Assembly (NCBI GenBank): GCA_903845065.1
Contig: CAIMWH010000030.1
Span: forward strand, 1-36,394
From: an uncultured Rhodospirillales bacterium
GTDB taxonomy: Bacteria; Pseudomonadota; Alphaproteobacteria; Acetobacterales; Acetobacteraceae
Length of the DNA: 36,394 nt
Direction of reading: 5' to 3'
Part shown: positions 17,107-26,129 of the stretch, piece after piece
How positions within the stretch are numbered: position 1 is the stretch's first letter
Layout: each line of letters starts with the position of its first letter
Program-made: the position numbers and the translations under genes
Notes under the pieces: generated by a model
What the model was told of the DNA's origin: nothing
The model's database searches: none
Seen by the model: only the letters and a program-made list of their open reading frames with translations

Positions 17107-19389
17107 ATGACGATTCTCACGTCGAGTCATTGGGGCGTGTACGAAGTGGAAATGCAGGGCGGCCAGGCCGTCGCGCTGCACCCGTTCAAGGGCGATCCCG
17201 ATCCCTCGCCCATCGGCCTGCACATGCTCGCCCCCGAGCTCGAACGCCTGCGCATCCGCCGCCCCGCCGTCCGCAAGGGCTGGCTCGAAGGCCGCACCCG
17301 CACCGGTCGCGGCCAGGAACCCTTCGTCGAGGTCGAATGGGACGAAGCCATCGCCCTCGTGGCCAGCGAACTCGGCCGGGTGAAGGCCGGCTACGGCAAC
17401 CGCGCCATTTTCGGCGGCTCCTACGGCTGGTCCAGCGCCGGCCGCTTCCACCACGCGCAAAGCCAGATCCACCGCTTCCTCAACTCCATCGGCGGCTACG
17501 TCCGCCACCAGGACAGCTACTCCCTCGCCGCCGCCCGCGTGCTGATGCCCCACATCCTCGCCCCGATGGACGAGCTGATGGCCATCCACACCAGTTGGGC
17601 CATGCTCGAAGCCAACACCGAGGTCTTCGTCAGCCTCGGCGGCGTGCCGCTGAAAAACGCCCAGGTCGGCGCCGGCGGCCCCTCGGAACACCGCGTGCCG
17701 AGCGCGCTGCGCCGCATGGCCGCGCGCGGCTGCCGCTTCATCAACATCAGCCCGGTGCGGGACGATCTCGAAACCGGCGCCGCCTTCGAGTGGATTCCCA
17801 TCCGCCCCAATACCGATACCGCCCTGATGCTCGCCATCGCCCACGTCCTGCACGCCGAGGGCCTGCACAACGCCGATTTCCTCGCCCGCTGCACCGTCGG
17901 CTTCGAGCGCTTCCTGCCGTACCTGACCGGCGCCGCCGACGGCATCCCCAAAACCCCCGCCTGGGCCGCCGCCATCACCGGCATCCCCGCCGAACGCATC
18001 GCCACTTTGGCCCGCGAAATGGCCGGCGCCCGCACCATGCTCTCCATCGCCTGGTCCCTCCAGCGCTCCCATCACGGCGAGCAGTCCTACTGGGCCACCA
18101 CCACGGTGGCCGCCATGCTGGGCCAGATCGGCACCCTGGGCGGCGGCCTCGGCGTCGCCTACGGCCCCACCAACAACGCCGGCAGCCCGCACCCCCGCTT
18201 CGCCGGCCCCACGTTGCCGCAGGGCGAAAACCAGGTCCGCGAGTTCATCCCGGTCGCCCGCATCGCCGACATGCTGCTCAACCCCGGCACCCCCTTCCGC
18301 TACAACGGCGGCCACCACACCTACCCCGATATCCGCCTGGTCTACTGGGCCGGCGGCAACCCCTTCCACCACCACCAGGACCTCAACCGTCTCCTGCGCG
18401 CCTGGGAAAAGCCCGACACCGTGGTGGTCCACGAACAATTCTGGAACCCCATCGCCCGCCATTCGGACATCGTGCTCCCCGCCACCACCACCCTCGAGCG
18501 GGACGACATCGGCTATTCCACCCGCGAGAAATTCATGGTCGCGATGCCCACCGTGAAAACCCCGCCCGGCCAGGCCCGCGACGACTACGCCATCTTCGCC
18601 GCCCTCGCCGAACGCATGGGCGCCCGCGAAACCTTCACCGAGGGCCGCACCGCCCGCGAGTGGCTGGTGATGCTCTACGCCCAGAGCCAGGCCTCCGCCC
18701 GCCGCGCCGGCGTCACCCTGCCGGACTTCGACACTTTCTGGCAGCAGGGCGTGGTCGAAATCACCGGCGGCACTCCGCCCCAAGTGATGTATGACGGCTT
18801 CCGCGCCGACCCCGCCGCCCACCCGCTGAAAACCCCCTCGGGCAAGATCGAGATCTTCTCCGAGCGCATCGCCGGCTTCAACCTGCCGGACTGCCCGGGC
18901 CACGCCGTCTGGCAGGAACCCGCCGAATGGCTCGGCAACGCCACCCCCACCCAGCTCCACCTCCTCTCCGACCAGCCCGACCGCCGCCTGCACAGCCAGC
19001 TTGACCCGAGCCCCTGGAGCAGCGCCGGAAAAATCGCCGGCCGCCAGCCGCTCTCGATGCACCCCGATGACGCCGCCGCCCGCGGCCTCACCGACGGCAC
19101 CGTGGTACGCGTCCACAACGCCCGCGGCGCCACCCTCGCCGGCCTGCGCATCACCGGGGATGTCCGCCCCGGCGTCGTCCGCCTCTCCACCGGCTCCTGG
19201 TTCGACCCCGACCCAACCCCCGGCGCCCCCGAACGCCACGGCAACCCCAACGTCCTCACCCTCGATATCGGCGCCTCTGAACTCTCCCAGGGCTGCATCG
19301 CGCAAACCTGCCTGGTCGAAGTCGCCCCCATCGAGGGCGAAGCCCCGCCCGTGCGCGCGTTCGACCTGCCGGAGTTTGTTACCATCTAG
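17107..19389 (+). CDS. Molybdopterin-dependent oxidoreductase, BisC/DMSO-reductase family
   Basis: Protein of 760 aa in the family of biotin sulfoxide, TMAO and DMSO reductases. It starts with SSHWGVYEVEMQGG, the usual N-terminal strand, and lacks both an N-terminal 4Fe-4S cysteine motif and a Tat signal, so it should be cytoplasmic like BisC. GGSYGWSSAGRFHH carries the Ser expected to bind molybdenum. Other landmarks are QIGTLGGGLG, YWAGGNPFHHHQDLNRL and the C-terminal cofactor-binding domain (SMHPDDAAARGL, GDVRPGVV). An upstream frame continues, but ATG 17107 with GGGGGAA before it gives the usual length. A sulfoxide or N-oxide is the probable substrate; an NADH-linked electron donor is not encoded nearby. 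Confidence 0.88.
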   Translation: MTILTSSHWGVYEVEMQGGQAVALHPFKGDPDPSPIGLHMLAPELERLRIRRPAVRKGWLEGRTRTGRGQEPFVEVEWDEAIALVASELGRVKAGYGNRAIFGGSYGWSSAGRFHHAQSQIHRFLNSIGGYVRHQDSYSLAAARVLMPHILAPMDELMAIHTSWAMLEANTEVFVSLGGVPLKNAQVGAGGPSEHRVPSALRRMAARGCRFINISPVRDDLETGAAFEWIPIRPNTDTALMLAIAHVLHAEGLHNADFLARCTVGFERFLPYLTGAADGIPKTPAWAAAITGIPAERIATLAREMAGARTMLSIAWSLQRSHHGEQSYWATTTVAAMLGQIGTLGGGLGVAYGPTNNAGSPHPRFAGPTLPQGENQVREFIPVARIADMLLNPGTPFRYNGGHHTYPDIRLVYWAGGNPFHHHQDLNRLLRAWEKPDTVVVHEQFWNPIARHSDIVLPATTTLERDDIGYSTREKFMVAMPTVKTPPGQARDDYAIFAALAERMGARETFTEGRTAREWLVMLYAQSQASARRAGVTLPDFDTFWQQGVVEITGGTPPQVMYDGFRADPAAHPLKTPSGKIEIFSERIAGFNLPDCPGHAVWQEPAEWLGNATPTQLHLLSDQPDRRLHSQLDPSPWSSAGKIAGRQPLSMHPDDAAARGLTDGTVVRVHNARGATLAGLRITGDVRPGVVRLSTGSWFDPDPTPGAPERHGNPNVLTLDIGASELSQGCIAQTCLVEVAPIEGEAPPVRAFDLPEFVTI

Positions 19390-19472
19390 CGGGGGGCAGC
19401 CCTGCTCGCGTGGACTGGCCTCGCCGCCTCCGGCTGCTAGGCTGGCCCCGCTCCGAGGGGAAGAAACCGTCC

Positions 19473-20714
19473 GTGACCACAGCCAGCTCCGCCGCCCTGA
19501 TCGATTCCCGCTACGCCTGGACCCGTCTCGGCATCGCCCTGCTCATCAGCACCATCGGCGGCGTCGGCATGTGGTCCGTTGTCGTCGCCCTGCCCGCCGT
19601 GCAGGCCGAATTCGGCGTCGATCGCGGCGTCGCCACGCTGCCGTACACGCTGCTGATGATCGGCTACGCCAGCGGCGGCGTCCTGATGGGCCGCCTGGCC
19701 GATCGTCGCGGCGTCGCCTTCACCATCGGCGGCGGCACCGCCTTCCTCGCCGCCGGCTACGTTTTGTCCGGCATGGCGACCAATATCTGGCAGTTCATGC
19801 TCGCCCACGGCGTGCTGATCGCCTTCCTCGGCTCCTCCTCCACCTTCGGCCCGCTGATGGCCGACATGTCGTTCTGGTTCGCCAAGCGGCGCGGCCTCGC
19901 GGTCGCCATCTGCGCCTCGGGCAACTACCTCGCCGGCACCATCTGGCCCCCGGTGGTGCAGCATTTCATCGATACCGTCGGCTGGCGGATGACGCATATC
20001 GGCATCGGCGCCTTCTGCGCCGTCACCATCCTGCCGCTCGCCATGCTGATGCGCAAACGCCCGCCCGAACACGCCCCCGCCCCGGTGCGCGCCGCCGGCG
20101 TCGCCGCCCCCCTCGTCCTCGGCCAGCGCCCGGTGGTGGTGCAATCCCTCCTCGCCGTCGCCGGCCTCGCCTGCTGCGTCGCCATGGCCACCCCCCAGGT
20201 CCACATCGTCGCCTACTGCGCGGATCTCGGCTACGGCGCCCCCCGTGGTGCCGAAATGCTCTCCCTCATGCTCGGCTTCGGCATCATCAGCCGCCTCGCC
20301 TCGGGCTTCGTCGCCGACCGCATCGGCGGCCTGCCCACCCTGCTGATCAGTTCCGGCCTGCAAGGCATGGCCCTGCTGCTGTTCGCCCTCTTCGACAGCC
20401 TCACCTCGCTCTACATCATCTCCGCCCTGTTCGGCCTGTTCCAGGGCGGCCTGGTGCCCTGCTACACCATCGTGGTGCGCGAACTCTTCCCCGCCCGCGA
20501 AGCCGGCACCCGCGTCGGCATGGTGCTGATGGCCACCATGCTCGGCATGTCCCTCGGAGGCTGGCTCGCCGGCAGCATCTTCGACCTCACCGGCACCTAC
20601 ATCCCCGCCTTCCTGCACGGCTCGGCCTGGAACGTGCTGAACTTCATCATCTGCTTCATCCTCTACCGCCGCCAACGCACCACCCGCCGCGCCGCCGGCC
20701 CGGTCTTCGCATGA
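19473..20714 (+). CDS. Major facilitator superfamily transporter
   Basis: Inner-membrane protein of 413 aa with about 12 hydrophobic segments. The MFS signature between helices 2 and 3 reads GVLMGRLADRRG, and a related loop in the second half reads GFVADRIGG. The likely start is GTG 19473, preceded by GAGGGGAAG; an upstream ATG at 19410 would add a charged, non-conserved leader. The fold resembles monocarboxylate/oxalate-type MFS carriers (recalled resemblance). It overlaps the next gene by 4 bases (ATGA), so translation of the two is coupled. It probably imports, or exports, the organic acid processed by this cluster. Confidence 0.87.
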   Translation: MTTASSAALIDSRYAWTRLGIALLISTIGGVGMWSVVVALPAVQAEFGVDRGVATLPYTLLMIGYASGGVLMGRLADRRGVAFTIGGGTAFLAAGYVLSGMATNIWQFMLAHGVLIAFLGSSSTFGPLMADMSFWFAKRRGLAVAICASGNYLAGTIWPPVVQHFIDTVGWRMTHIGIGAFCAVTILPLAMLMRKRPPEHAPAPVRAAGVAAPLVLGQRPVVVQSLLAVAGLACCVAMATPQVHIVAYCADLGYGAPRGAEMLSLMLGFGIISRLASGFVADRIGGLPTLLISSGLQGMALLLFALFDSLTSLYIISALFGLFQGGLVPCYTIVVRELFPAREAGTRVGMVLMATMLGMSLGGWLAGSIFDLTGTYIPAFLHGSAWNVLNFIICFILYRRQRTTRRAAGPVFA

Positions 20715-21382
20715 CCAGACGCCTCGGCATGCTGGTCATCGGCCAGTCCCCCCGCACCGATGTCCAGGCCCAGATGCAGGTCCTCGTCGGCGCCGACGTC
20801 GCCATCACCCTGCGCGGCGCGCTCGACGGCATGAGCCGCGCCGAAATCGCCGCCATCCCCCCGCGCGACGGCATGGACACCCTGTTCACCAAGCTGCCCA
20901 GCGGCGAAGGCGTCACCATCAGCAAGCACGTGGTGGAAGCCCGCGCCAAAACCGCCCTGTCCGCCATGCGCGGCGAAGGCTTCACCGTCACCATGCTCTG
21001 CTGCACCGGCGAATTCCCCGCCCTCGACGGAGGCGGACTGGTCGTCCTCCCCTCCTCCGTGCTGTCCGGCGTGGTCGATGGCCTCCTCCCCCAGGGCCGC
21101 CTCGGCCTCCTCCTGCCGCTCGCCGAACAAACCGAGCAACTCGCCGCCAAATGGCAGCGCCCCGGCCGCACCGTCCACCCGGTCGCCCTCCTCCCCACCG
21201 CCGGCCCCGCCGAAATCGACGCCGCCGCCCACGCCCTCGCCGCTACCAGCCCCGATCTCGTGGTGATGGACTGCATGAGCTACACCCAGCCCATGAAAGA
21301 CCGCCTCCGCGCCATCTGCCCGGCCCCGGCCCTGCTCTCCATCACCGCCGTGGCCCGCATCATTCGCGAAATGCTGGACTGA
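20711..21382 (+). CDS. AroM family protein
   Basis: Protein of 223 aa, the usual AroM length. It opens with LGMLVIGQSPRTDV, the family hallmark (GQxPRxD), and keeps CCTGEFP and MDCMSY. Two Cys positions (C97/C98 and C188), each at the end of a hydrophobic strand, match where Asp/Glu-racemase-like enzymes hold their two catalytic thiols. A racemase or isomerase role is therefore plausible but unproven. E. coli AroM itself has no known function. A much longer frame runs through from 19001, but the start at 20711 overlaps the MFS stop (ATGA), which settles it. Coupling to the transporter suggests that both handle one substrate. Confidence 0.85.
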   Translation: MTRRLGMLVIGQSPRTDVQAQMQVLVGADVAITLRGALDGMSRAEIAAIPPRDGMDTLFTKLPSGEGVTISKHVVEARAKTALSAMRGEGFTVTMLCCTGEFPALDGGGLVVLPSSVLSGVVDGLLPQGRLGLLLPLAEQTEQLAAKWQRPGRTVHPVALLPTAGPAEIDAAAHALAATSPDLVVMDCMSYTQPMKDRLRAICPAPALLSITAVARIIREMLD

Positions 21383-21452
21383 CCCCCCACCGGTCGACAG
21401 CCGCGGCCACCCCTGCAAGGATGCCCCGAACCACCCACGCAGGAACGCACAC

Positions 21453-22313
21453 ATGAAACTCGGACGCCTCGGGGTCTGGTACCCCGTCGACAAGCTGAAC
21501 GCCGCACAACTCAAGGCCTTCGTCGGCCTGGTCGAAACCACCGGCTATGCCGCCCTGTGGTATCCCGAATCACGCGGCTACGAATCCTTCGCCGTCGCCG
21601 GCTACATGCTCTCGCACAGCGAAAACCTCATCGTCGGCAGCTCCATCGCCTCGCTCTACGCCCGCGATGCCTTCACCGCCCGGCGCGGCATGATCACCCT
21701 GAACGCCCTCCACGGGGACCGCTTCATCTTCGGCCTCGGCGTCAGCCACAAGCCGATGGTCGAAGGCATCCGCGGCCATGACTACGGCAAGCCCGTCCCG
21801 GTGATGCGCGCCTATCTCGACGCGCTGCAAGGCAAGGAGGAGGGCGCCCTGCAATGGCCGGTGGCCCTCGCCGCCCTCGGCCCCCTGATGCTGAAACTCT
21901 CGCGCGATCGCACCCTCGGCGCGCTGCCCTACAACGTCACCCCCGCCCACACCGCCGAGGCCAAGGCCATCCTCGGCCCGGACAAGATGCTCGCCGTCGA
22001 ACAAAAGGTGTGCCTGGAAACCAACCCCATCCGCGCCCGCGAACTCGGCCGCGCCGAACTCCTGCGCTACATGACGCTGGACAACTACCGCAACAACTGG
22101 CTCCGCCTCGGCTTCACCGAGGCGGAACTGTCCAACGGCGGCTCCGATCGCTTCATTGACGCCATGGTCCTCCATGGGGACGCCGCGGCCATCAAGGCCG
22201 GCCTGCGCGAACACTTCAGCGCCGGCGCCACCCATGTCTGCCTGCAACCCGTCCACGCCCCCGAGGACTGGGCCCACCGCGACGCCACCATCAAGGCCCT
22301 CGCCGACACCTGA
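21453..22313 (+). CDS. Luciferase-like (LLM class) flavin or F420-dependent oxidoreductase
   Basis: Protein of 286 aa with the TIM-barrel pattern of bacterial luciferase-like oxidoreductases: KLGRLGVWYPVD at the first strand, YAALWYPES, NLIVGSSIASLYARDAF, then the characteristic GDRFIFGLGVSHKPMVEG. It is shorter than monooxygenases of the DszA/NtaA type and resembles the F420-type subgroup (recalled resemblance). Whether this organism uses F420 or FMN cannot be told here. ATG 21453 has GCAGGAA upstream. It lies 70 bases after AroM and precedes the CoA transferase. Substrate unknown; a role as dehydrogenase or monooxygenase on the pathway intermediate is inference. Confidence 0.85.
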   Translation: MKLGRLGVWYPVDKLNAAQLKAFVGLVETTGYAALWYPESRGYESFAVAGYMLSHSENLIVGSSIASLYARDAFTARRGMITLNALHGDRFIFGLGVSHKPMVEGIRGHDYGKPVPVMRAYLDALQGKEEGALQWPVALAALGPLMLKLSRDRTLGALPYNVTPAHTAEAKAILGPDKMLAVEQKVCLETNPIRARELGRAELLRYMTLDNYRNNWLRLGFTEAELSNGGSDRFIDAMVLHGDAAAIKAGLREHFSAGATHVCLQPVHAPEDWAHRDATIKALADT

Positions 22314-22331
22314 CCAACCGCGTGCGTAACC

Positions 22332-22355
22332 CCCCCTCCCGAACCGGGGAGGGGG
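22332..22355. other. Strong GC hairpin between cotranscribed genes
   Basis: A perfect 9-bp stem, CCCCCTCCC (22332-22340) with GGGAGGGGG (22347-22355), has a 6-base loop and no T-run. It lies 18 bases after the flavin-enzyme stop and 38 bases before the chosen GTG of the CoA transferase. It could reduce readthrough or protect an mRNA end. It sits in the untranslated leader if the GTG at 22394 is right, or would be translated if the GTG at 22322 were used. Confidence 0.55.
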
Positions 22356-22393
22356 CGAGGAAACGGTGCTACAAGAACAAGGAAACGCCCGCC

Positions 22394-24754
22394 GTGCCGC
22401 TGTCGCAATACCGTGTCATCGAAGTCGGCACCCTGCCGGCCGCCGCCTACGCCGGGCGCCTCCTGGCCGATTTCGGCGCCGAGGTCATCAAGGTGGAACC
22501 GCCCGCCGGAGACCCCTCGCGCCGCGCCTCCCCCCAGCTTGCCCCCGGCGCGGAAGGCGGGGGCGAAGGCGCCCCCTTCGCCTTCCTCAACTTCGGCAAG
22601 CACAGCACCACCGGCGACTTCCGCCCCCTCCTCACCGGCGCCGACGTCCTGATCGCCTCCGATCCCGGGCTCAACCTCGCCGCCATCCGCGCCGCCCACC
22701 CCGGCCTCATCGTCGCCGACGTCTCCTGGTTCGGCCGCTCCGGCCCCTATGCGGAGTACGAAGGCTCCGACATGGTCTGCCGCGCCCTCGCCGGCCTGGT
22801 CCATCTCGTCGGCCCCGTTGAGGGCCCGCCGCTGGTGGCGCCTGATTTCCAGGCCTCCACCATGGGCGGCCTCGGCGCCGCCATCGCCATCCTCGCCGCG
22901 CTCATGGCCCGCCGCCGCGGCGAATCCGGCCGCGCCCTCGAAGTCAGCGTGCTCGAAACCGCCATCGCCTACGCCGAACTCAACACCGCCGACGCCTTCG
23001 TGCGCGGCGAAGGCCAGACCCGCCTCGGCATCAACCGCTTCTGGCCCACATACCCGGTCGGCATCTATCCGGTGAAGGATGGTTGGCTCGGTGTCACCGT
23101 CGTCACCCCCGCCCAGTGGCGCTCCTTCTGCGCCATGCTCGGCCTCGACGATCTCGGCGCCAACCCCGCCTTCACCACCGGCATCGAGCGCATGGAACAC
23201 GCCGCCATGATCGAGGGCCGCTTTGTCCCCAAGCTCCTCGAACGCACGGTGAGCGAATGGTTCGCCGAGTGCCTCAAGCGCCGCCTCCCCATCGTCCCGG
23301 TGCCCGACATGGCCGACATCCTGGCCAACGCCGAATTCCGCCACCGCGGCGCCGTCGTCCCGATCGAAGTCGCGGGCCGCACCCTCCACGGCGTCGGCTC
23401 CCCCCTCCGCCTCACCCGCTCGCCCCCCCACAAAGGCGGCAAAGTCCTATCCCTCGGCACCGCCATCATCACCCCCCGCTCCGAAATCCCCGCGGGCCAC
23501 GACACCGGCGCCCCCATGCTCGCCGGCCTGCGCATCGTCGATCTCTCCATGGGCTGGGCCGGCCCGCTCGCCTCCCGCTTCATGGGCGACATGGGCGCCG
23601 ACATCGTGAAAATCGAAGCCTGCCAGTATCCTGACTGGTGGCGCGGCGTCGATTTCCGCCCCCACGTGCTGGCCGAACGCCTCTACGAAAAAGCCGGCCG
23701 CTTCAACGCCCTCAACCGCAACAAGCGCGGCATCACCCTCGATCTCACCACCCCGGAAGGTGTCGCCGCCGCCAAGGCCCTGGTCGCCGGGGCGGACGCG
23801 GTGATCGAGAACTACGCCGCCGGCGTGCTCGAAAAACTCGGGCTCGACTATGCCGCCCTCAGCGCGGTGAACCCCGCGCTGGTGATGCTCTCCATGTGCG
23901 CCTTCGGCTCCGACAGCCAGTACCGGGACTGCCGTGCCTACGGCTCCACCCTCGAACACGCCTCGGGCCTCCCCCACGTCACCGGCCGCCCCACCGACCC
24001 GCCGATGATGGGCCACATCGCCTTCGGAGACGCCACCGGCGGCCTCAACGGCGCCGCGGCCCTCCTCATCGGCCTGCTCCACCGCAACGCCACCGGCCAG
24101 GGCCAGCACATCGACCTCTCCCAGGTCGAATGCATGATGCCCATGGCCGGCCCCCACCTCCTCGCCCAATCCGCCGGCCACCCCGCGCCACGCACCGGCA
24201 TCCGCCACCCCGACATGGCCCCCAACGGCTGCTACCCCACCGCCACGCCCGACCGCTGGCTCGCCGTCTCCATCACCGATGACGCGATGTGGCACCGCTG
24301 CGCCGTCACCATCGGCAGGCCGGATCTCGCCAATGCTTACCCCGCCTGCGCCGCCCGCCAGGCCCACGAGGACGAACTTGACGCCGCCATCGCCGCCTGG
24401 TCCGCCACCCTCGCCCCCGATGTCGCGATGGCCGCCCTCCAGGCCGCCGCCGTCGCCGCCGGCGTCGCCCGCCCGCCGCACGAACTCTTCGCCGACCCCC
24501 ACCTCATCGCCCGGGACTTCTGGCAATACCTCGATCGCCCCTTCACCGGCCCCTTCCCGCAATCCGCGCTGCCGTTCCGCGAGCATAACGCCGCCTACCG
24601 CATCCTCACTCCCGCCCCCACCATGGGCCAGCACACCGAGGAGGTCCTGCGCACCCTGCTCGGCTACAGCCCAGCCCTGCTGGCAGACCTTGCCGCAAGG
24701 CAGATCACCGGCACCGAGGCCACCGCGCCCCGCGCCCGCACCGCCCTGGCATGA
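22394..24754 (+). CDS. Fused double-domain family III CoA transferase (CaiB/BaiF type)
   Basis: Protein of 786 aa made of two complete-looking CoA-transferase family III modules. Module 1 is about residues 1-375 (YRVIEVGTLPAAAYAGRLLADFGAEVIKVEPP); module 2 is about 380-770 (LRIVDLSMGWAGPLASRFMGDMGADIVKIE). Both keep an Asp at the expected catalytic position: D151 in APDFQAS and D546 in FGDATGG. Single-module members are about 400 aa and dimerise in an interlocked ring, so the fusion may be an internal pseudo-dimer. GTG 22394 has AAGGA 11 bases upstream and fits the conserved N-terminus; an earlier GTG (22322) is less likely. It would activate a carboxylic acid of the pathway by CoA exchange. 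Acid unknown. Confidence 0.88.
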   Translation: MPLSQYRVIEVGTLPAAAYAGRLLADFGAEVIKVEPPAGDPSRRASPQLAPGAEGGGEGAPFAFLNFGKHSTTGDFRPLLTGADVLIASDPGLNLAAIRAAHPGLIVADVSWFGRSGPYAEYEGSDMVCRALAGLVHLVGPVEGPPLVAPDFQASTMGGLGAAIAILAALMARRRGESGRALEVSVLETAIAYAELNTADAFVRGEGQTRLGINRFWPTYPVGIYPVKDGWLGVTVVTPAQWRSFCAMLGLDDLGANPAFTTGIERMEHAAMIEGRFVPKLLERTVSEWFAECLKRRLPIVPVPDMADILANAEFRHRGAVVPIEVAGRTLHGVGSPLRLTRSPPHKGGKVLSLGTAIITPRSEIPAGHDTGAPMLAGLRIVDLSMGWAGPLASRFMGDMGADIVKIEACQYPDWWRGVDFRPHVLAERLYEKAGRFNALNRNKRGITLDLTTPEGVAAAKALVAGADAVIENYAAGVLEKLGLDYAALSAVNPALVMLSMCAFGSDSQYRDCRAYGSTLEHASGLPHVTGRPTDPPMMGHIAFGDATGGLNGAAALLIGLLHRNATGQGQHIDLSQVECMMPMAGPHLLAQSAGHPAPRTGIRHPDMAPNGCYPTATPDRWLAVSITDDAMWHRCAVTIGRPDLANAYPACAARQAHEDELDAAIAAWSATLAPDVAMAALQAAAVAAGVARPPHELFADPHLIARDFWQYLDRPFTGPFPQSALPFREHNAAYRILTPAPTMGQHTEEVLRTLLGYSPALLADLAARQITGTEATAPRARTALA

Positions 24755-24757
24755 GGC

Positions 24758-24824
24758 GCAATATCGTGACCACGGCCCTGTAGACGACACGCCCGCGATA
24801 TAGCAGGCTGACTGCCGATCGGCA
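24758..24824. promoter_or_regulatory. Inverted-repeat cluster upstream of the 24.9-30.5 kb operon
   Basis: The 124-base gap before the second flavin enzyme holds two symmetric elements. GCAATATCG (24758-24766) pairs with CGATATAGC (24796-24804) at 8 of 9 positions. TGCCGATCGGCA (24813-24824) is a perfect 12-base palindrome. Either could be an operator controlling a promoter here, which would make 24879-30452 a separately regulated unit. No -35/-10 pair is convincing by eye. Confidence 0.4.
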
Positions 24825-24878
24825 CAAAGCCGAAGGGGACGCCGCTTCACCGTGCCCCATATAACGAGGAGAACGGGC

Positions 24879-26129
24879 ATGAAATTCACCTGGTTCAACC
24901 TGATGCCATGGCCGCATCTGCCGGATGATTTCCGCGAAACGAACCGATCCGTCTGGGTCGATATCGACCAGGCCCTGTTCGACCCGGTCAAATGCCATGA
25001 CGTCTATAACGACTATCTCGACCTGCTCGAATACGCCGATCAACTCGGCTTCGATGGCGTCGGCATCAACGAACACCACCAGAACGGCTACGGCCTGATG
25101 CCGTCCCCCAACATCATGGCCGCCTCCCTCGCGCGCCGCACCACCAAGGCCGCCGTCGTCGTGCTCGGCAACTCCATCGCCCTCTACAACCCGCCGCTGC
25201 GGGTGGCCGAGGAATTCGCCATGCTCGATATCATGACCGGCGGCCGCTTCGTCGGCGGCTTCCCGGTCGGCACCTCGATGGACACCAACTTCTGCTACGG
25301 CACCATCCCGGGCCTGACGCGCGAGAAATACGCCGAGGCCCACGAACTCATCATCCGCGCCTGGACCGAGAAGAAACCCTTCGCCTTCAACGGCCGCTAC
25401 ACCAAGCTGCGCCACGTCAACATCTGGCCGAACGTGCTGCAAACCCCGCACCCGCCCATCCACATCCCCGGCGGCGGCTCGGTCGAAACCTATGATTTCT
25501 GCGTCGACAACACCTATTCGTACTCCTACCTCAGCTTCTCTGGATACCTGCGCGCCAAGGCCCTGATGGACGGCTACTGGAAGCGCGTGGCCGAACGCGG
25601 CGCCGACAACTCGCCCTACCGCGCCGGCTTCGCCCAGACCGTGTTCGTCGCCGAAACCGACGAGGAGGCCGAGCGCCTCTACTCCGAACACGCCTTCTAC
25701 TTCTACAACCGCTGCCTGCACGTCTATCCCGGCTTCGCCGACGCGCCAGGCTACCGCACCATCAAGACCATCCAGACCGGCGCGCTCAACCAGTACATGC
25801 GCCCCACCTACACCAACATGACCTGGAAAGACCTGGTCGACGGCGGCCACATCATCGCAGGCTCCCCCGAAACCGTGCGCCAGAAGTTCGAGGAACTCAT
25901 CAAGTCGCTGCGCGTCGGCAACATCTTCCTCCTCATGCATGTCGGCAACATGCCCAAGGACCTCTGCAAATACTCCACCAAGCTGTTCGCCGAAAAAGTC
26001 ATGCCGCACCTTCAGGACATGTGGCCCGAGTTCGCCGACGACACCCGCTTCTGGTGCAAACCGCTCGCCAAGCGCGCCACCCCCGCCGCCCTGCCCGCCG
26101 CCGCCCCGGAGATGGTCCCCGCGAAATGA
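24879..26129 (+). CDS. LLM class flavin-dependent oxidoreductase (monooxygenase-like)
   Basis: Bacterial-luciferase-family protein of 416 aa. Visible landmarks are GVGINEHHQNGYGLMPSPN, LGNSIALYNPPLRVAEEFAMLD, GGRFVGGFPVG, then PPIHIPGGGSVET and a late AGSPETVRQKFEEL. The EHH motif and long insertions are typical of FMNH2-using monooxygenases in this family. A separate flavin reductase is needed but is not encoded here. The start at 24879 is set by the site ACGAGGAGA. The stop overlaps the hydrolase start (ATGA). The C-terminal Ala/Pro-rich tail (about 20 residues) is not conserved. It is probably the first enzyme of the unit 24879-30452, oxidising the substrate for the hydrolase that follows. 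Substrate unknown. Confidence 0.87.
   Translation: MKFTWFNLMPWPHLPDDFRETNRSVWVDIDQALFDPVKCHDVYNDYLDLLEYADQLGFDGVGINEHHQNGYGLMPSPNIMAASLARRTTKAAVVVLGNSIALYNPPLRVAEEFAMLDIMTGGRFVGGFPVGTSMDTNFCYGTIPGLTREKYAEAHELIIRAWTEKKPFAFNGRYTKLRHVNIWPNVLQTPHPPIHIPGGGSVETYDFCVDNTYSYSYLSFSGYLRAKALMDGYWKRVAERGADNSPYRAGFAQTVFVAETDEEAERLYSEHAFYFYNRCLHVYPGFADAPGYRTIKTIQTGALNQYMRPTYTNMTWKDLVDGGHIIAGSPETVRQKFEELIKSLRVGNIFLLMHVGNMPKDLCKYSTKLFAEKVMPHLQDMWPEFADDTRFWCKPLAKRATPAALPAAAPEMVPAK

Noticed and set aside
17086-19305. 739-codon minus-strand frame, and the plus-strand frame at 16575-18794
   Set aside because: Both overlap the BisC-like gene, which has clear molybdopterin-domain motifs. The alternatives are His/Arg- or Gly/Ala-rich shadows.
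19001-20710. Upstream extension of AroM (start at 19001)
   Set aside because: It overlaps the molybdoenzyme end and the whole MFS gene with Arg/Pro-rich sequence. The ATGA overlap at 20711 gives the proper start and family length.
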